Shown here: piece after piece, positions 1 to 14,502 of the stretch | How positions within the stretch are numbered: the first letter of the stretch is position 1 | Layout: every line of letters begins with the position of its first letter | Assembly (NCBI RefSeq): GCF_037038585.1 | Contig: NC_092525.1 | Location: 27,244,367 to 27,308,366 of the forward strand | Direction: 5' to 3' | DNA length: 64,000 nt | Origin: Patagioenas fasciata | Lineage: Eukaryota; Chordata; Aves; Columbiformes; Columbidae | Translations under genes and position numbers: made by a program | The notes under the pieces: model-generated | What the model was told of the DNA's origin: nothing | The model's input: the letters and a program-made list of their open reading frames with translations, nothing else | Databases searched by the model: none

Positions 1-214
1 CAAACTGGAACACAAGAGGTTCCACTTAAATATGAGAAGAAATTTCTTCTCAGTGAGGGTAACAGAACACTGGAACAGGCTGCCCAGGGGCGTTGTGGAG
101 TCTCCTACTCTGGACACATTCCTGTGTAGCCTCATCTAGGTGTTCCTGCTCTGGCAGGGGGATTGGGCTAGGTGATCTTTTGAGGTCCCTTCCAATCCCT
201 AACATTCTGTGATT
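1..214 (+). mobile_element. CR1 LINE, 3' end fragment
   Basis: This is the last 210 or so bases of a 5'-truncated CR1 retrotransposon; it probably begins before the window. Visible CR1 landmarks are ACTGGAACAGGCTGCCCAGG near 70-89, the GGTGATCTTTTGAGGTCCC block near 171-189, and the terminal ATTCTGTGATT at about 204-214. The 3' end is well preserved, so the copy looks younger than the CR1 copies at 18.9 and 28.2 kb. It lies in FAM102B intron 1 and is antisense to that gene. Short reading frames here are CR1 sequence, not host genes. Confidence 0.93.
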
Positions 215-3200
215 AAAGACAAGGTTGGCTAGTTTGTCAATAACAGGCAACATAAGGACTGTGATTCTGAGGGACCCTCCTCAATGATCAAAAGCTCTTT
301 TCTAGTCTCACGTTTCTTAACTTGGAACTGTGGAGAAACTGTGCTAATTTTTTCTGCCACTCTAATGCTTCAAGTGCAGTCTTCACATATTAATGTTGTC
401 CTTTTCTTTCTCTTCCATTTTTTCTAATACATACATTCCCATGTTTTTCTTATTAGCTTCTTGCAGCAGCTTATTAGTGAAGATCCAGTCTGACATCTGT
501 AACAGAGGTAGAATTCTGTGGTTCCACAGAAGTTGGAGTCAGAGTTCATCACCTGTGGAGAAATGATGAATCTCAAGGCTCCCACAAAAGCTCTTTTTGC
601 TGTGCTGGTCAGACTGCAAGCAACAGTGCTCACTGGCACCAAAACTTGCTAAGGTAGGAATAAACTAGCCTGCCTGAAATGAGTCAGTTTAATGATCGCA
701 GACTAACGGATTCTGATGATACAACACTGAGTCATATTCAAGCATGTGACCTAAAAGGAACAGGCTCTGTACACCACTAGCTACCCACCCGTTGTGTTTT
801 ATCCGTTATGTTTTACATTGTAAACTTTCCTGTGCTTTGGAAAAAAAATATCCAAAACTGCCAGTGTATTAGTTATTTAAATCCGAAATAGAACCTGAAT
901 TCAAAAAAGGCAAATTACTAATAGCTTCATCTTCTACTGGAAACAGGCTTAAGAAAGAAGTCATCAAGTAAAATACAACCTTAAAGGGATATTTGATAAC
1001 TGCTAGCATTTGTGATATGTAGAAGGCTTGGGAACATCTATTGTAGCACTTATGTGATAGTTGCTCAACTCTCATGCAAAGGAAATAGTTGACTAGATGT
1101 CCACTATTGAGCAGAACACAGCTATCCAGTTCCTAGGTATCTGGGGCCTGCATATTTGTAGGTTTCATATGCTGCGCTTAAAGATAACGTAACTTCTGAG
1201 AATGCTCTTTTTCTGCGCATCACAGTGGTCCAGTAACTTAGAAATGAATTGGTTTTCAGTTATTTTTTCTCTAAGTAACCTTTTGAGCTTATCCTAAAAA
1301 TTAAAGAATAGCAGGTCCTCTTTTCTCTTAAAAACACCACCCCATCAAAATCAGTTTTACTAGCTACAGATTATTTATTCAAATAGAGAAGGACTATTTT
1401 GTCACTATCTTAAGTTACTAAATACACTGTAGTACTCTGAGCCTTCTGTCAACAGTTCTATCAGGATAGACTGAGAATGCTAAAAGCTCTTAGGAAACAA
1501 TGCTAACGTCCTCTTGGGAGCACCAGAAGCAACTGGCGTGCATTGATACTTAAAGACAATAGACTTGAACATACCATTGTAATTAAAAACCTTCTATATT
1601 AAGGGGATAATTAAAAATGCTGTCACCTAAACAAAGTGATTGTTGTAGCCAGCTCTCTCTTTTACTAGAAAGAGTTACTGAAATTAAATGTTATCAGAAA
1701 TATGTATCAATACTAAAATGCATGCAATTATACAAACCTTTATTAAGTTTGAAAGAGCAAGAACTCTTAACAATTCTTTGCCTTAAGCTTTATCTTTAGA
1801 CCCAGATCAAGGCATATCAGCTATGCCATGAATCCACAGGGAGCATTTGCACATTACTGTGCATCCAAAAATATCTGCAAAACAATCCAGTCTCAAGCGT
1901 CCTTTTGGAAAGTAAAAGCAATATAGATTTTCTGCTATTTGTTATAAGGCTATAAGACAATGCTACAAGACTGAAAGCGGTCACTTGTCATCCATAAAGC
2001 TCAGAAAATCCCCTCCCATAGCATCTGCTCATCACACAATTAGGACAGTTGTCACCACCCTTACACCCATCACTTATCACCCAGGATACCATTGGGACGA
2101 CCAGTAACAGAATCACTTCTCCTCTTCTTCATTTCAGCAAGTTCTTGTAGTGTTTTTACATGTCATATTTCCAGTTATTAACAACACTTTTTCCTACAAA
2201 TAATGCCTTTGATTTTCTAGATGTTTCTGTAAACTTATAAGGTCAAAATCATGTACTGAAATCTTTGTGCAACTCAGTATAATGGTTCAGATTATGTTTC
2301 TGCTTTTCAGAACAGCTTTCCACCTCTACAGCAAGCTACAGTCAAAGCCGCTTTACATTGTACAGTTATATAGTATTCCAGAGAGCACTAACATTATAGT
2401 AAAATATAATTTAGTGAACATTAAATGTAGTATTTTTGTTTGTAAATACAAGATAGGTGTAAGTAACATCTGCTTGGTAAATGTAAGTGTCCTTAAAACC
2501 TTTAAGCATCGTGAATTTATTTCAACATACAAATACTACTATAGGTATATAATTTTTCAAATAAGGAAGACAGCACAAAACCACTACATTTTTGGAAGAC
2601 GCAGTCCACTCATAACACAGGTCAGGATTTATTCAGGCAGGTAATTTAATAGACATTGAATAGGACAATCAGGTTTTTAAGTTCTCTTACAAACAAGAGA
2701 TTAAAAGTTACAGTAAGAGTGCCTCAGTTATACATATTGATGCTCTAATTATCGTAAAAATAAAATCAGGTAAAACCAGGAATACCCCTTCCTCCTCATA
2801 AGGACCTCAAAAAACTATTGTTAGTTTCTTTCACTGGCATATTGTCAAACTGTTTTTAAAAAAAATCAATATATTTGGAACATTCATACACAGTGTGCAA
2901 AAAGACCCCAACCAGACCCCTTGCCCCCCGGAAAAGTTCTTCTAATTCCATTATATAAAGAAAAAAATTATCACATTTTCATGAAGGTAATTTTTGTGTG
3001 AAGAAAAGCACCAACAAGTTATTCCTCTCATGCAGAAAAAAAGTCAAATAATCAGAACACTTAACTTTTAATTGAGAATAATGTCTAATATTTTAAGATT
3101 CTTAATTCAAGTGCCAGACCTTTAGAAAATAAACAGTTTTATTGATTGGTTACTATGGAAATGAACCCAGATAACTTCTTGGCAATTGGGCCGACGCTAC

Positions 3201-4529
3201 AGGGCAGGCTGGAGAAAGCTTTCCGTTATGAGTCAGCTTCCTCTGAGCCTCACAGTCACTTTACCACATGCAAAGCAAAACCAGTTGTTTTATGAATCAA
3301 AATACATCTTAGTTACTAAGATGCATTCAAATACATACTAAGTTGTCATGCTTTGGTGTAACTTCACTAATCCTGTAAGACCTAACTACGAATAAATTGG
3401 ATAGATATTTTGAGATAATTGCTTCCAAAGCATAGGTTAAGTTACTAGCAGTTCAACAAATAAGCATTGTTTCTCTAGAGAAACAATTTCACATGGACTA
3501 AATTTCAAATGCAAGAATTCAGGTGTAGACAAGTCTTTTTCTGGATGCATTTTATGTGCTGTACATAACTGCAGTTTAGAATGATGAAAAGTCTTGGTTT
3601 TTTCTCTTCCACAAAAGAGAAAACACAAAAACCAACACAAAAGAAAGAAATCCTAATCCAACCAACTTCTCATCCTAATTTGTTAAAAAGTGATGGGATT
3701 TTTTTTGACCACCAGATTGGTTGTTCATTTCCACATGAATAAAATATATGACTAATGACTTGTTTCAGCAAATAGCCACAAACACAAAAATCACTTTTTA
3801 AGGACCTTAAATGTCATGTGAAAAACCCCTTCTCACCAAATAGAAAAGCTTTAACAAGAGAGGCTTAGAAATAAAGAAACTGAAACTCTTTATGGGCATT
3901 TACCAAAATACTGTGTTTCATTAGTTAGGAAAATGTTTCTTCAGGTTTTTGTCTGAATTATTCTAGACAGCCAAGTATAACATTTAGCCATATGGAGGTG
4001 ATTATGTTAAAGAGATTCTTTTTCTACTGCAATTATTTTAGACTCCTTGATCAAAGAAACAAAAAATTGGGAGCATTTGTTTTAAGATGCCATTCAGTCT
4101 TTATGTCAGACTACTTTCACATGAAACTACTTCTAGCAATACCGTTGGAATCAATTGGGTCAGTATGCTTCTTTATGTTAAGGAAAGGGGTGTTTGCTTA
4201 GACATCTTACAGCTTTTGTACAGAACATGAGTTGCCTACACACTATAAATACCTTGAAAAAAATAGCTATTTCACTTCATGAAGTAAATGAGAATATTAT
4301 TGTTAAAATTGTTTTTTAGAACTGGTAGTTTGATAGGAGAGTTGCTTTGGACTTCTAAGAATTATTGAGGCCAGTTTCTTAGAATCCAAAATACAGTGAA
4401 TAAAATGCCTTTAGAAGAATTCTCTCTGAGCAACTGCAGCTTTTCCAATATTGGCCAAGTTTTTCTTGCTTTTTCTCAGGGAAAAGTATATCGTGTTGAT
4501 GAGACAATGCAAGAGAATTGAGACTGCTG

Positions 4530-5600
4530 CAGCTCCACTCCCCACATCCAGCGCATTGCGAGGGTGAAGACATGCTCCCGGTAAGCACCTACACGCAGGT
4601 CACAAACACAGAGAGCACCCACAGAGACGGCACCAGCAGCTTCAGCCTGCTCCCTGCTCTGGTGGAACAGGACAGGGTTTGCTAGAAAGACCCACATATG
4701 TGTAACACAGGTGATCTGTCCCACTATTCCAGGCCAGCTGCTGGCACCAAGACTCTCACTTCAGTCACTGACACAAGGGACACACGGGCCCCTGTGACCC
4801 ACAGGACCACTCCTGTGGCTGGCACTTAAGTCCATTCACTCATGTCTCTCCTGTTGCTGGCCACAGGCACCTGGGCCCTCTGATGCAGAGTCTTGACTCC
4901 AGCTGCTGGCACTCAGCCCCCCACACCCGATACACACTGAACAGAGAGCCCTTCACTCAGGAAGGAGTTAGAAGGTACTTTGAGATGAAGAGACAACAGA
5001 CTGCACTGATTAGAAACAGGGCATGGCCAGACAAATATACAAACTAGCAAGCTATTCTCACCTAACTGGCCCACTGATCACCTTACCTCTCTATTTTCCC
5101 CACATTTGCTCCTCCCCAAATGACCTAAATTCTTCTTCCTTTAGTTCCTCTCCTGACATTCCATAATAAGCTGCTTCCCCTGCGTCCCATCATGTGTCTC
5201 ACAGCGCTATGCAGCAACTCCCCTCAGTCCGAAAGGTGCTTTGGTGTTAGCACAACACAATGGGTTTTCTGCCTGGACAATGGGGCTGGGGCTCCCTGGA
5301 CACAGCCCTGGCACAGGCCGAGACAGGGTGTCCCCTCCACCAAGTCCATAATTTCATTTCCCTATCTGCCTCTCTGTCCTTGGACCTGTATAAATGGGGC
5401 CTTTGATGGGCCAGTGGCTCCTGGGACAGGCCTTGGAGTAGCTGGGGCAGGATATTATTTTAGCTCCCCCACCCTCCTTTGCATTTTTTCTGTACTCGTT
5501 TCTGGGTGTGCACATGAACTTCTCACCTACTCTAACAGCTTCCTTTGATCGGCCCTTGGCTGAATAAACTCAGTACAGTTAGCTCTGTACTACTTATACA
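4530..5600 (+). mobile_element. Possible solo LTR / retroelement remnant
   Basis: A block of about 1 kb differs sharply in composition from the AT-rich intron around it: it is rich in C and in CA and CT steps. It has LTR-like signals in order, a TATAAA at 5,389-5,394 and an AATAAA at 5,563-5,568, about 170 bases apart. Upstream are three degenerate repeats of roughly 80 bases, each starting near a GCTGGCAC-type motif (about 4,738, 4,818 and 4,900), as might be expected of U3 repeats. I could not place the TG...CA ends or a target duplication, and I saw no gag or pol remains. An unrelated CpG-poor unique block is possible. Confidence 0.4.
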
Positions 5601-5686
5601 AATACAGCATTTAGTAGATTGAAATAACACAGTCACTTTTAGCACAGAAAACAGCATTTTAAAATGGGAACAATATCCCATTCTTA

Positions 5687-5725
5687 GATATATTTATATA
5701 TATATATATATATAAATAAATAAAT
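5687..5725. repeat. AT / AAAT microsatellite
   Basis: A run of TA dinucleotides passes into three AAAT units. It is directly visible and has no coding content. Confidence 0.9.
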
Positions 5726-7750
5726 CCAAACATCTTTCTTCTGCAGAACACCAGAGCACCTAACAAAGAATGACAAATGCCATGATCCCACCCAAGAGAC
5801 AGGAATTAAGGCATTAGCCTATAATCTAGCAGTTTATCAACCACACTTTCAGTGCCCTCATTGGTTCAGGTACTTTACAGCAAGATTTGACCTTTCCTAG
5901 GCTATCTTTAGGATTAGGAAGACGTTGTTGGATATAGAGTTCTCATTTATACTAGGAAACACATAACGGTTTGACATGCAAGAAAACACCCTCTTGCACC
6001 CCTCTTACCAAAAATCTACATTATTTCAAATTTGTGCAGTCTCACCATTGAGTGAAAGCTACAGATACCCATACAGCAGGCTCCCAGAGCAACTGAGCTC
6101 CTGTCTTATCAGTCCACTTTCAAGCAAAACATTGTGCACTGCTATTCAGTCTCCCAGGATCTGCCAGATAGGTTGGTATTTGTGAAGTGTTAGGATCCTC
6201 AGAATAAAACTACTCTTACTACACAGAAGTGTTGTCTTCTTGTTTGGTTTAGATTCACACAGCTGAAATGTCGAACAATATGGTTTACTCCTGCCTTTTC
6301 TTTTAATATCTCTACTGTATGCACAATCAAAAATATAAACAAGATCACACAACAAAGAGATCCTTCACTTTTAAATTAAATCAAAGGTCTTTACTGCTGA
6401 GTTGATGATGGAAGTAAAACCAAACACATGGACAAATATAAAATTAGCACAGGGATTTTAAGGCAAATAAAAGATCTAGTACCAGTACCAGTTTCATTCA
6501 AATGTATTCTATGCATTTAATACACATACATGCTGCCCATATATGCAGCAATTCCAGCATCATTATCTTTAAAGAACATTGAGCTACAAAGGAGCAAAAA
6601 ACATTCAATATAACTTTTCAAATACCAAGCTATACCTTAAATTGTTATTTGATAACCAGAATGCTAAATTTAGTCTTCATATAGAAAGATGCATCTCTTG
6701 AAGTTAGAGATCAGAGCATCAACTCCAAAGTTCACACTCTAGTAGTAAACTTATGTGAAGCTTCCATTTATTTCTTATATTCAGGAAGAAATACAGTTTA
6801 CTTTTCCTTTAATATTCTGTGTTTTCTCTGTGCCAGAGTTATATAAGATATATTCTCTCCAACAAAACATTTTTTTCCTAAGCATTGCAAAAAAATGAAC
6901 AAAACCAGACATTTACAAACAGAGCTCAAATGTTTCACAAATTTCAGCACTAAGCAGACCAGCAAACAGCTGGCTCTGCAGGAAGAGCTCCACTTGTTTA
7001 CAGTATACAACTCCCCACTTAATTTGCTGTTAGTACACACAAAACTTTTATAGAGCAGTAATTTTCTATTGCACATGTTTTTACTCATAATAAACAGGTT
7101 ACATCTTGAACCAGCAACATTTCATGTCAAGTATTTCCTATAAAAATCATCACATTGAAACAGCTGCCTTGGAATACCATTACTTATGAAAAACTGCTGG
7201 TTACAGGCAAATGCAGAGACCAAAAAGGTAATCGGCTCCATGAAGGGCAAACTGCAGTAGCAAGAGTACAGCCAGCAGTTCAAAGGAAGTGATTGTTCCC
7301 CTCTGTTGAACATTTGTGATACTCTACTTGCAGCCTTGCATCTGGTTTCGGGAGCCTCACAGTAGAAGAAAGACACTGATAAACCAAAGCAAGTCCAGGG
7401 GCTGTGAGATGAGGGTCTGGAGTCAAAGATGAGGAGGATGAAGCACCTGATGGGAGAAGTTTGGAACATGGCATTTTTACAATCTGAAGAAGAGATGAAG
7501 GAAGATGTAATTGTCATATTCAGCCATCTCTATTGAGTTAGAGAGAAGATGGAGCCAGATGTTTCTTAATGGGGAACAGAGAAGTGGAAAGAGGCAGTAA
7601 CAAAAGAAATTCCAATAAAATAAGGGGAAAAAAAAGTTCACAATAAAAGTGATGAAGCAGAGGGGCAGGTTGTCTACAAAGAATGGAATCCCCATTCTTA
7701 CAGATCTTCTAAAGTTGACAGGACAAAGCTCTGAGTTTCCTGATTTAAGT

Positions 7751-7832
7751 TAGCCTTGCTTTGAGCAGGAACTTGGACTCTGTGATCTCTAGCACTCCCC
7801 TCTACCCTACATTATTCCATGAATAGAAGTAG
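7751..7832 (+). mobile_element. CR1 LINE 3' scrap (probable)
   Basis: The order of motifs fits the very end of CR1: GCTTTGAGCAGGAACTTGGAC, then TGTGATCTCTAG, then a CT-rich stretch and ATTATTCCATGA in place of the usual ATTCTATGA. It is short and diverged, so the family call is moderate. Confidence 0.55.
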
Positions 7833-8530
7833 TCTTTAAAATATGAAGGCAATCAGGTGCCATGCTGCTTGCAAATAGCAAGCTCATGGCAACGAAATAC
7901 TATGCTCCATGTACTGTGCTGGGGTCAGAGGGAAAATGAACAACACAAGAACATCACCACCAGCTCTTTTAAACTGAAGTGCCTTTTCTTCTGCACAAAC
8001 CAGACACATCAAGCATAAAAGCTTTTCCCTCCTTCCACACCCTCTTCTTTGACAGATGCCTGTCATGCATCTCTTTTCAGGAACGTTGTATCTCTTACCA
8101 GTACTTACAGTTACAGTAACAAAAGTCTCACAAGGACAAGCCCTTTTTGTATCTGTAATAACCAGCTACATCCCATGCAAAAATGCAGTCTGTACAAACA
8201 TTTTGTTTCTTGTCCAGTCCTTGTACATCATGTTACCTTCCTCAAACCTCTTTTCTCAAACTGTTGACTACACACATTTTATTGTAACTGTTAATGAAAG
8301 GCTGAAGAGGTACAAAGAAGCTACATTTTAAAAGTTATAATTTGTGTTGAGAACTTTTCCTTCTTACATCTTCGTCTCTACAGGGGACAAGGCGTGTAAG
8401 ATGCTTGACCAACACTCTCACAGCTGAGAAACCACTAAGTGCTGAAAAGTGCAGCTACAAAATTGCAAGGCAGGATTTTTATCTCTCTACCAATTTTCCT
8501 CTCAGCATCTTACAACTTACTTTGTTTCAG

Positions 8531-8670
8531 TTCATCCAACTGCAAATTTGATTACAGCTGAAAAACTATTAGAAGTGGCATCATCCATTGCCAGCTCTGA
8601 AGACTGTCAACAGGATTCATACATCACACAGGAAGATGAGAGTGATAGGAACAGTACTTCCATGTGACAG
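8531..8670 (+). other. Exon-like segment of unknown gene
   Basis: This 140-base segment is bounded by a strong polypyrimidine acceptor (TTACTTTGTTTCAG just before 8,531) and a strong donor (GACAG then GTATGT at 8,671). Between them is an open frame of 44 codons in acceptor phase 2 that ends with TGA at 8,665. Its translation begins HPTANLITAEKLLEVASSIA and ends with an acidic, serine-rich tail, a composition that looks more like protein than the chance frames nearby. It is on the strand opposite FAM102B. I do not recognise the family. It could be the last coding exon of an unannotated transcript, a retro-derived fragment, or chance. No promoter, partner exon or polyadenylation signal was linked to it. 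Confidence 0.25.
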
Positions 8671-10149
8671 GTATGTTTTTTCTAACAAGTGCTTTTGTTT
8701 AAAAACAGAAAGCTGGTTAAGCTGTGTTACTGTCAATTTTCCCTTTCAAATGCAATAGCAGCAACACAGAAAACAATGGTTAAAAGCAATTAGAAGAGTT
8801 TGGTCAGGCAGAAAATGTACTTGCCGGAGTCGCAAAAAATAAATGTAGTTTCAGGCAGCCGAGAAGAAGTAGCCAAGCATAACTAGAAGTAAGAAGTGCT
8901 TATCTGGATGATAAGAAATCAATTTCTGCAGAAGATAATTCCATACTCTAGCCTGTATCCCTCAAAAATAAGAATATATTCATGCTAGTCATGTCAGAGC
9001 TCTGAGACTGCCTCTCAGGACTCAAGAGCCTCCTGTACATTAAAAAAAAGCTTCCCTAGCATCTGTTGGGGAATAAGATGTTTTGATGAAAAAGTTGTAG
9101 TTCTCAGCTGCTCCTATTCTGTCACACAGATACCGATGACAGCCAGCTTCTTAGTTTTGAATGTTGTTTTGTGAAAGAAGAGAGAAACATGAGCAGCCTG
9201 AAGTGTCAGAAATCAGATCTCAAAGGCAGGGGGATATGACCGAACTGAAGACTGCAGTCATAAGAACACAACAGCCAGTAAGTCCTTCCCTTGAGTGTGA
9301 GTGGAAATCGGGCTAAAAATGTAACTACCAGGCTTACAGCTACTCTAACCTAAACCTATACAGTCCAGTGTTGAAAGTACATCCTCAAGAAAGAAGATAT
9401 TTTCCAAAATTTCTTTGATTTCCTCATATCCCATCTGTTCTTTTGCTGCTGGTTGAGCAACAACTCAGCCTATGAGCAGTTATCTATTCTTGGGGCCCAT
9501 CAATTATTTCTTCAGTCTGCTAGAATGAGGGCAGTTGCAGACAACCTGTACTTTCAGTGGCTTTATGTCCAAATTAGAGTAGCTTTGTATAAATATGCTT
9601 GGTATTTAGTCAAGACTGTAACTTAGAATAGTATTTTTCTGTTCAATATATTAATAGATGTAATTTCTGCCCTAGAATAATCTTCCGTCCTTTCATGGTA
9701 CAATAGACATTATATGCACAGTATTTTACTACCAGGCAGTGTATAGATACATAGTATCCTGGAATCTGCACAAATATCCTGTTCTAGTGTATCCAGTTTC
9801 AGGGAGAGCTATCTAGTGTCAGTGACCCAGGGAAATTAGAACTGTAGCAAGATGCCTTTCCACATAAGAAGCCAGGCTCAAGCTAGGAAGTTTTATAAAA
9901 GAAAATGAGGTTTGTTAGCATAACTGCATGCATCCACGGTCCATTTGCTGAAAATCCACCCTTTGTTACAAAATCTAAAAATACTGTTGTAGAGATCCAG
10001 AAGTCATATAGAAAGCAATTTCAAAAAGGGGAGGGCAAGAATTACACTGTATTGCTGGTTGGCAATTTACTAAAATACTCAAACAAAACCTTCCCCCCTT
10101 CTGCAACTTCTTTAAAGGTTTCCCATGTTGTAGAGTCAAAGCTTATAAC

Positions 10150-10177
10150 CCCTGGAATTCTCCCTAGAATTCCAGGG
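10150..10177. repeat. Perfect 12-bp inverted repeat (hairpin)
   Basis: The arm CCCTGGAATTCT (10,150-10,161) is followed by a 4-base loop CCCT and the exact reverse complement AGAATTCCAGGG (10,166-10,177). Its function is unknown. Confidence 0.9.
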
Positions 10178-12279
10178 TCCTGTTCTTGCACACACACTCA
10201 AACATTCCCCACAGGTTTAAATGCTGCTACTACTACCTGGCTGCTCAATGCCCTTTGACAGTATGAGACTACTTTAAAAAGCTGAATATTTTGTCAGGTA
10301 ATTAAGCATTTAGCGTTATAATATTCAGAATTTTTTTCTAAAGTAAATATTCACAAATATACATAGGGAAGTTTCAAATACAAGTTCACAAACTGGAGTT
10401 TTAAAAAACAACATACAAACAAAAAAAACCCCATAGTAATGTGTAAAAAAATTAATATGGTTGCTATTTATGTATCTCCATGTATTATACATTATCTGAA
10501 ATGAGTTTGTTTATTACCCTCTGAAACACAATGGAATTCTTCAGTCTTCTTCAATAACACTAAAAAGATCACTACTTTAAGGATAAGACTGCCAGCTCAC
10601 ACTGAAACTGATAAATGCCTGCAACTAGAAGATGATGGCCATTAAAAAAAAGTTCACAACTGATGAGTTTTGAAATCCTGCCACTCTAATGTTAGCTTAA
10701 TTTCATCCTTATTTATTCAGACCTTTGCTGAATCACCACTGTGAAAAGTCCATCTGTTAATTCTTAAGCCAAGAGCAAAGGCACTCCCTAAATTGGCACT
10801 GAAGGATCGCTGCAGAGGAATTCTTTACCTTCCTATCAGCATATCTCAACACTTCTCAGTCCAGCAGGAATGGACTCAGTTACAGTCACAAGGACTCTGA
10901 CATACCAGCATATGTTTTACTGCTCTTCTTATTTTTAAGCCATACTCTCCAAAAAAGAAAGCAGAAGCCTCTTTGACTCCAGCACAATACTTTCAACACA
11001 GTTTTTTACATCATCACACTTCTGCTGACACTCCCTACATACACATACTACCTCCTGTCAGTCATATTTCACTCTAATACACTGTTCACATTCATAAAGA
11101 TATGCATGTATGCTTTCAAGCTTTTATTTTTAGTTTTGTAAACAGGCAAGGCAAAAAAAGGCTAAGATCACACTAATGTATCAAAAACATCAGCTCAGCT
11201 GAAATAACTCATTTAAAATACTATGACCTGTCAGCCTGTGAAAATGACTTCAAGGCAGTATGGGCTGCATTAGGACAGTAATGGCACATTAGTGCCTAAA
11301 ATCATGATTATCATCATCTATGACTCCTGAAGAAGTTGGTCACAAGTAAAGCATTGAAGAGACAGGAAATGTGGGCAGGAAAGTGATGAATTGAAGACCC
11401 TGTACAGAAGAAAAAATAGTTTTCAGTCATACATGCTAGTATAACAGAATGGGTAAATGAGGATGTTTTAGGCCAAAGTTCCATTTTTATGCTTGTTATT
11501 GTCCTTGATGAATTCTAGTTGCAGAAGCAAAAGCAGATAATTAAGCAAGCTCTGTAACAGCAGTATTTTAATAAGAAAATAACTAAATATTCATGATTTG
11601 TTACTGATTTCTGTCTGCTTCCAGCATTCTACAAGACATTTTTCAGTAAATCCTTTTCATAATAACATTAAAGTAATATTATAACCTATACAACGTGAAC
11701 AAGTGTAATGGGAAGGTAGTTTCCTCCTCCCCGGACCTGAAGCCACAGCACAACCCTCCTATTGACAAGGTTCTGCCTCTGCCTGGCACCTGGAAAAAAT
11801 TAACCCGCTTGCACTGTGTTTACCCATCACTACCAGCGGATTGGAAAGCCACTGTCACAGCATATGACAGCTCTACTGCTGAGGGACAAAATAAGAAGGA
11901 AAAAAAAAAAAAAGATAAAAAGACATCTGTTTACTGCCGCACTTGTGCTGCAGAATTAAGCATGAACAAAGTAACATGTATGACCTGAATACCTACACGA
12001 AATGAGAGGAGCTTTCCATCAAGCTATTTATGTTAACTCTTTGTGTAAATATCCACTGAACGAAATACAGAGATCCAGTGGCCAACAGAATAAAACACCA
12101 AGGTCGCACAGCTCACATTGACAGGGGACAGCTCCGAACTCAAAGTTGGCGGCAAGAAATTTCTTCCCCTCCTGTTACCGCACAATCAGCTTTACAGCTC
12201 AGGACGTTATGGCACAAGCGACCGGTTTCTTTAGGACAACCCTCCTCCACTCACAGATTCATTTCCCGTATTTTAAAGT

Positions 12280-13290
<1,011 letters not shown>

Positions 13291-14480
13291 AGAGCTAAGC
13301 TTGTGGATTCTGCTCCCGCAGCGCTTCCCCTTCCCAGAGACCCTGCTGGGGCTCGAGTGGAAACCTACTGGTTTGCTAACATTACCTCTATTAAATGGAT
13401 TGTTTTAAAGAACATTAACAAACAAAACATCGGTTAGATGTCGAGACGTAAACTCTGAATTTAAGTTCTTTCTAAAGTGATTCAAACCTTACCACGGTCT
13501 TTTACAGCAGCTCAGCCTGTAATTTACAACTAGCTCCACTTCTCATACGAGCAACAGATGCTCAGTCCTGTAGAGAAAGAATAATGTACATATCTGTATT
13601 TACATTTAAGAACAGCCCTGGGGCACACAGGTGATCACAGCAGCACCCATGCAACACACTTACATAGTGCTGGTTCAACACCAGCACATGCTCTCCTGGC
13701 AAAAGCTTTGTCTCAAAAACTCATTCCAAGAAACTAAAACATAAAGCAAGCTCTGAGCAATCTCCACTTTCCTCTTCACAGAGAGTTGTGTAAGAAAACC
13801 CTAACACAGCATGTCTTCCTACAACTGAGCCTTTATTCACATTGTAAGAAAAATAGTTTGTAGAATTATGCATGCTGTGTGACACTGAGCCCCTGAAGTC
13901 TTAGGGCTGTTGTGAAAGTCCTGCTGTCCCTCTTTCAGGATAAACAGGTAAAAAAATATTTTTCATGGAATACAAACCTGATGAATACAGGCATCTCAAG
14001 TGATGAAGTATACAAACACGTCAACAGCCATCCTGTAGCATGATGCTAGCGAAAAAAAAAAGCAGTAAAGAGCAAAAAGCATAAAAACATAGTGCCTGGA
14101 AAGAGAAATGTTCTTGCTTTTTCTCACATACAGCCCCCAAGGCATAAAAAATACATATAAACAGAGCTTTCCAGTAAAAAGAACTATAAGGGTAGTTCTG
14201 ACTCCACTGTCAATTTCATGTTCCTAACAAAAACTTTCTTCCAAAACTCCCAAATGTGATGTAATCACTGGCTTTGAAAAAAAAAAAAAAGTTGCCTAGC
14301 TAGAAAAAAATTAGCATGATAACATCTTTAAGAGGAGCTTTAGGCATTTGGCCTTGACCTAGGAATTCCCCCTTTAAGAACACTTCTGCAACCTTCTCTC
14401 AAATTATTCTGAAAGTCTTCTCCCTTAATAGACTAAAACAGCCTACAATATACAATACTAGACAACTCTTGAGATACTGT

Positions 14481-14502
14481 TTTCACCAGTCTACTGGTGA
14501 AA
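14481..14502. repeat. Perfect 10-bp inverted repeat
   Basis: TTTCACCAGT and ACTGGTGAAA are exact reverse complements separated by CT. The stem is short and may be chance. Confidence 0.85.

Noticed and set aside
2267-2644. 125-codon frame in AT-rich intron sequence
   Set aside because: Low-complexity hydrophobic/Lys/Tyr composition, no splice context, no recognised family.
7122-7517. 131-codon minus-strand frame
   Set aside because: No family match and no flanking splice sites that continue it; not a FAM102B exon.
9905-10258. 117-codon frame in FAM102B intron 1
   Set aside because: No recognised domain, and it spans the perfect hairpin at 10,150; most likely chance.
11695-11988. 97-codon frame with a lysine-rich stretch
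   Set aside because: The lysine run comes from an A-rich tract; there is no homologue I recognise and no promoter.
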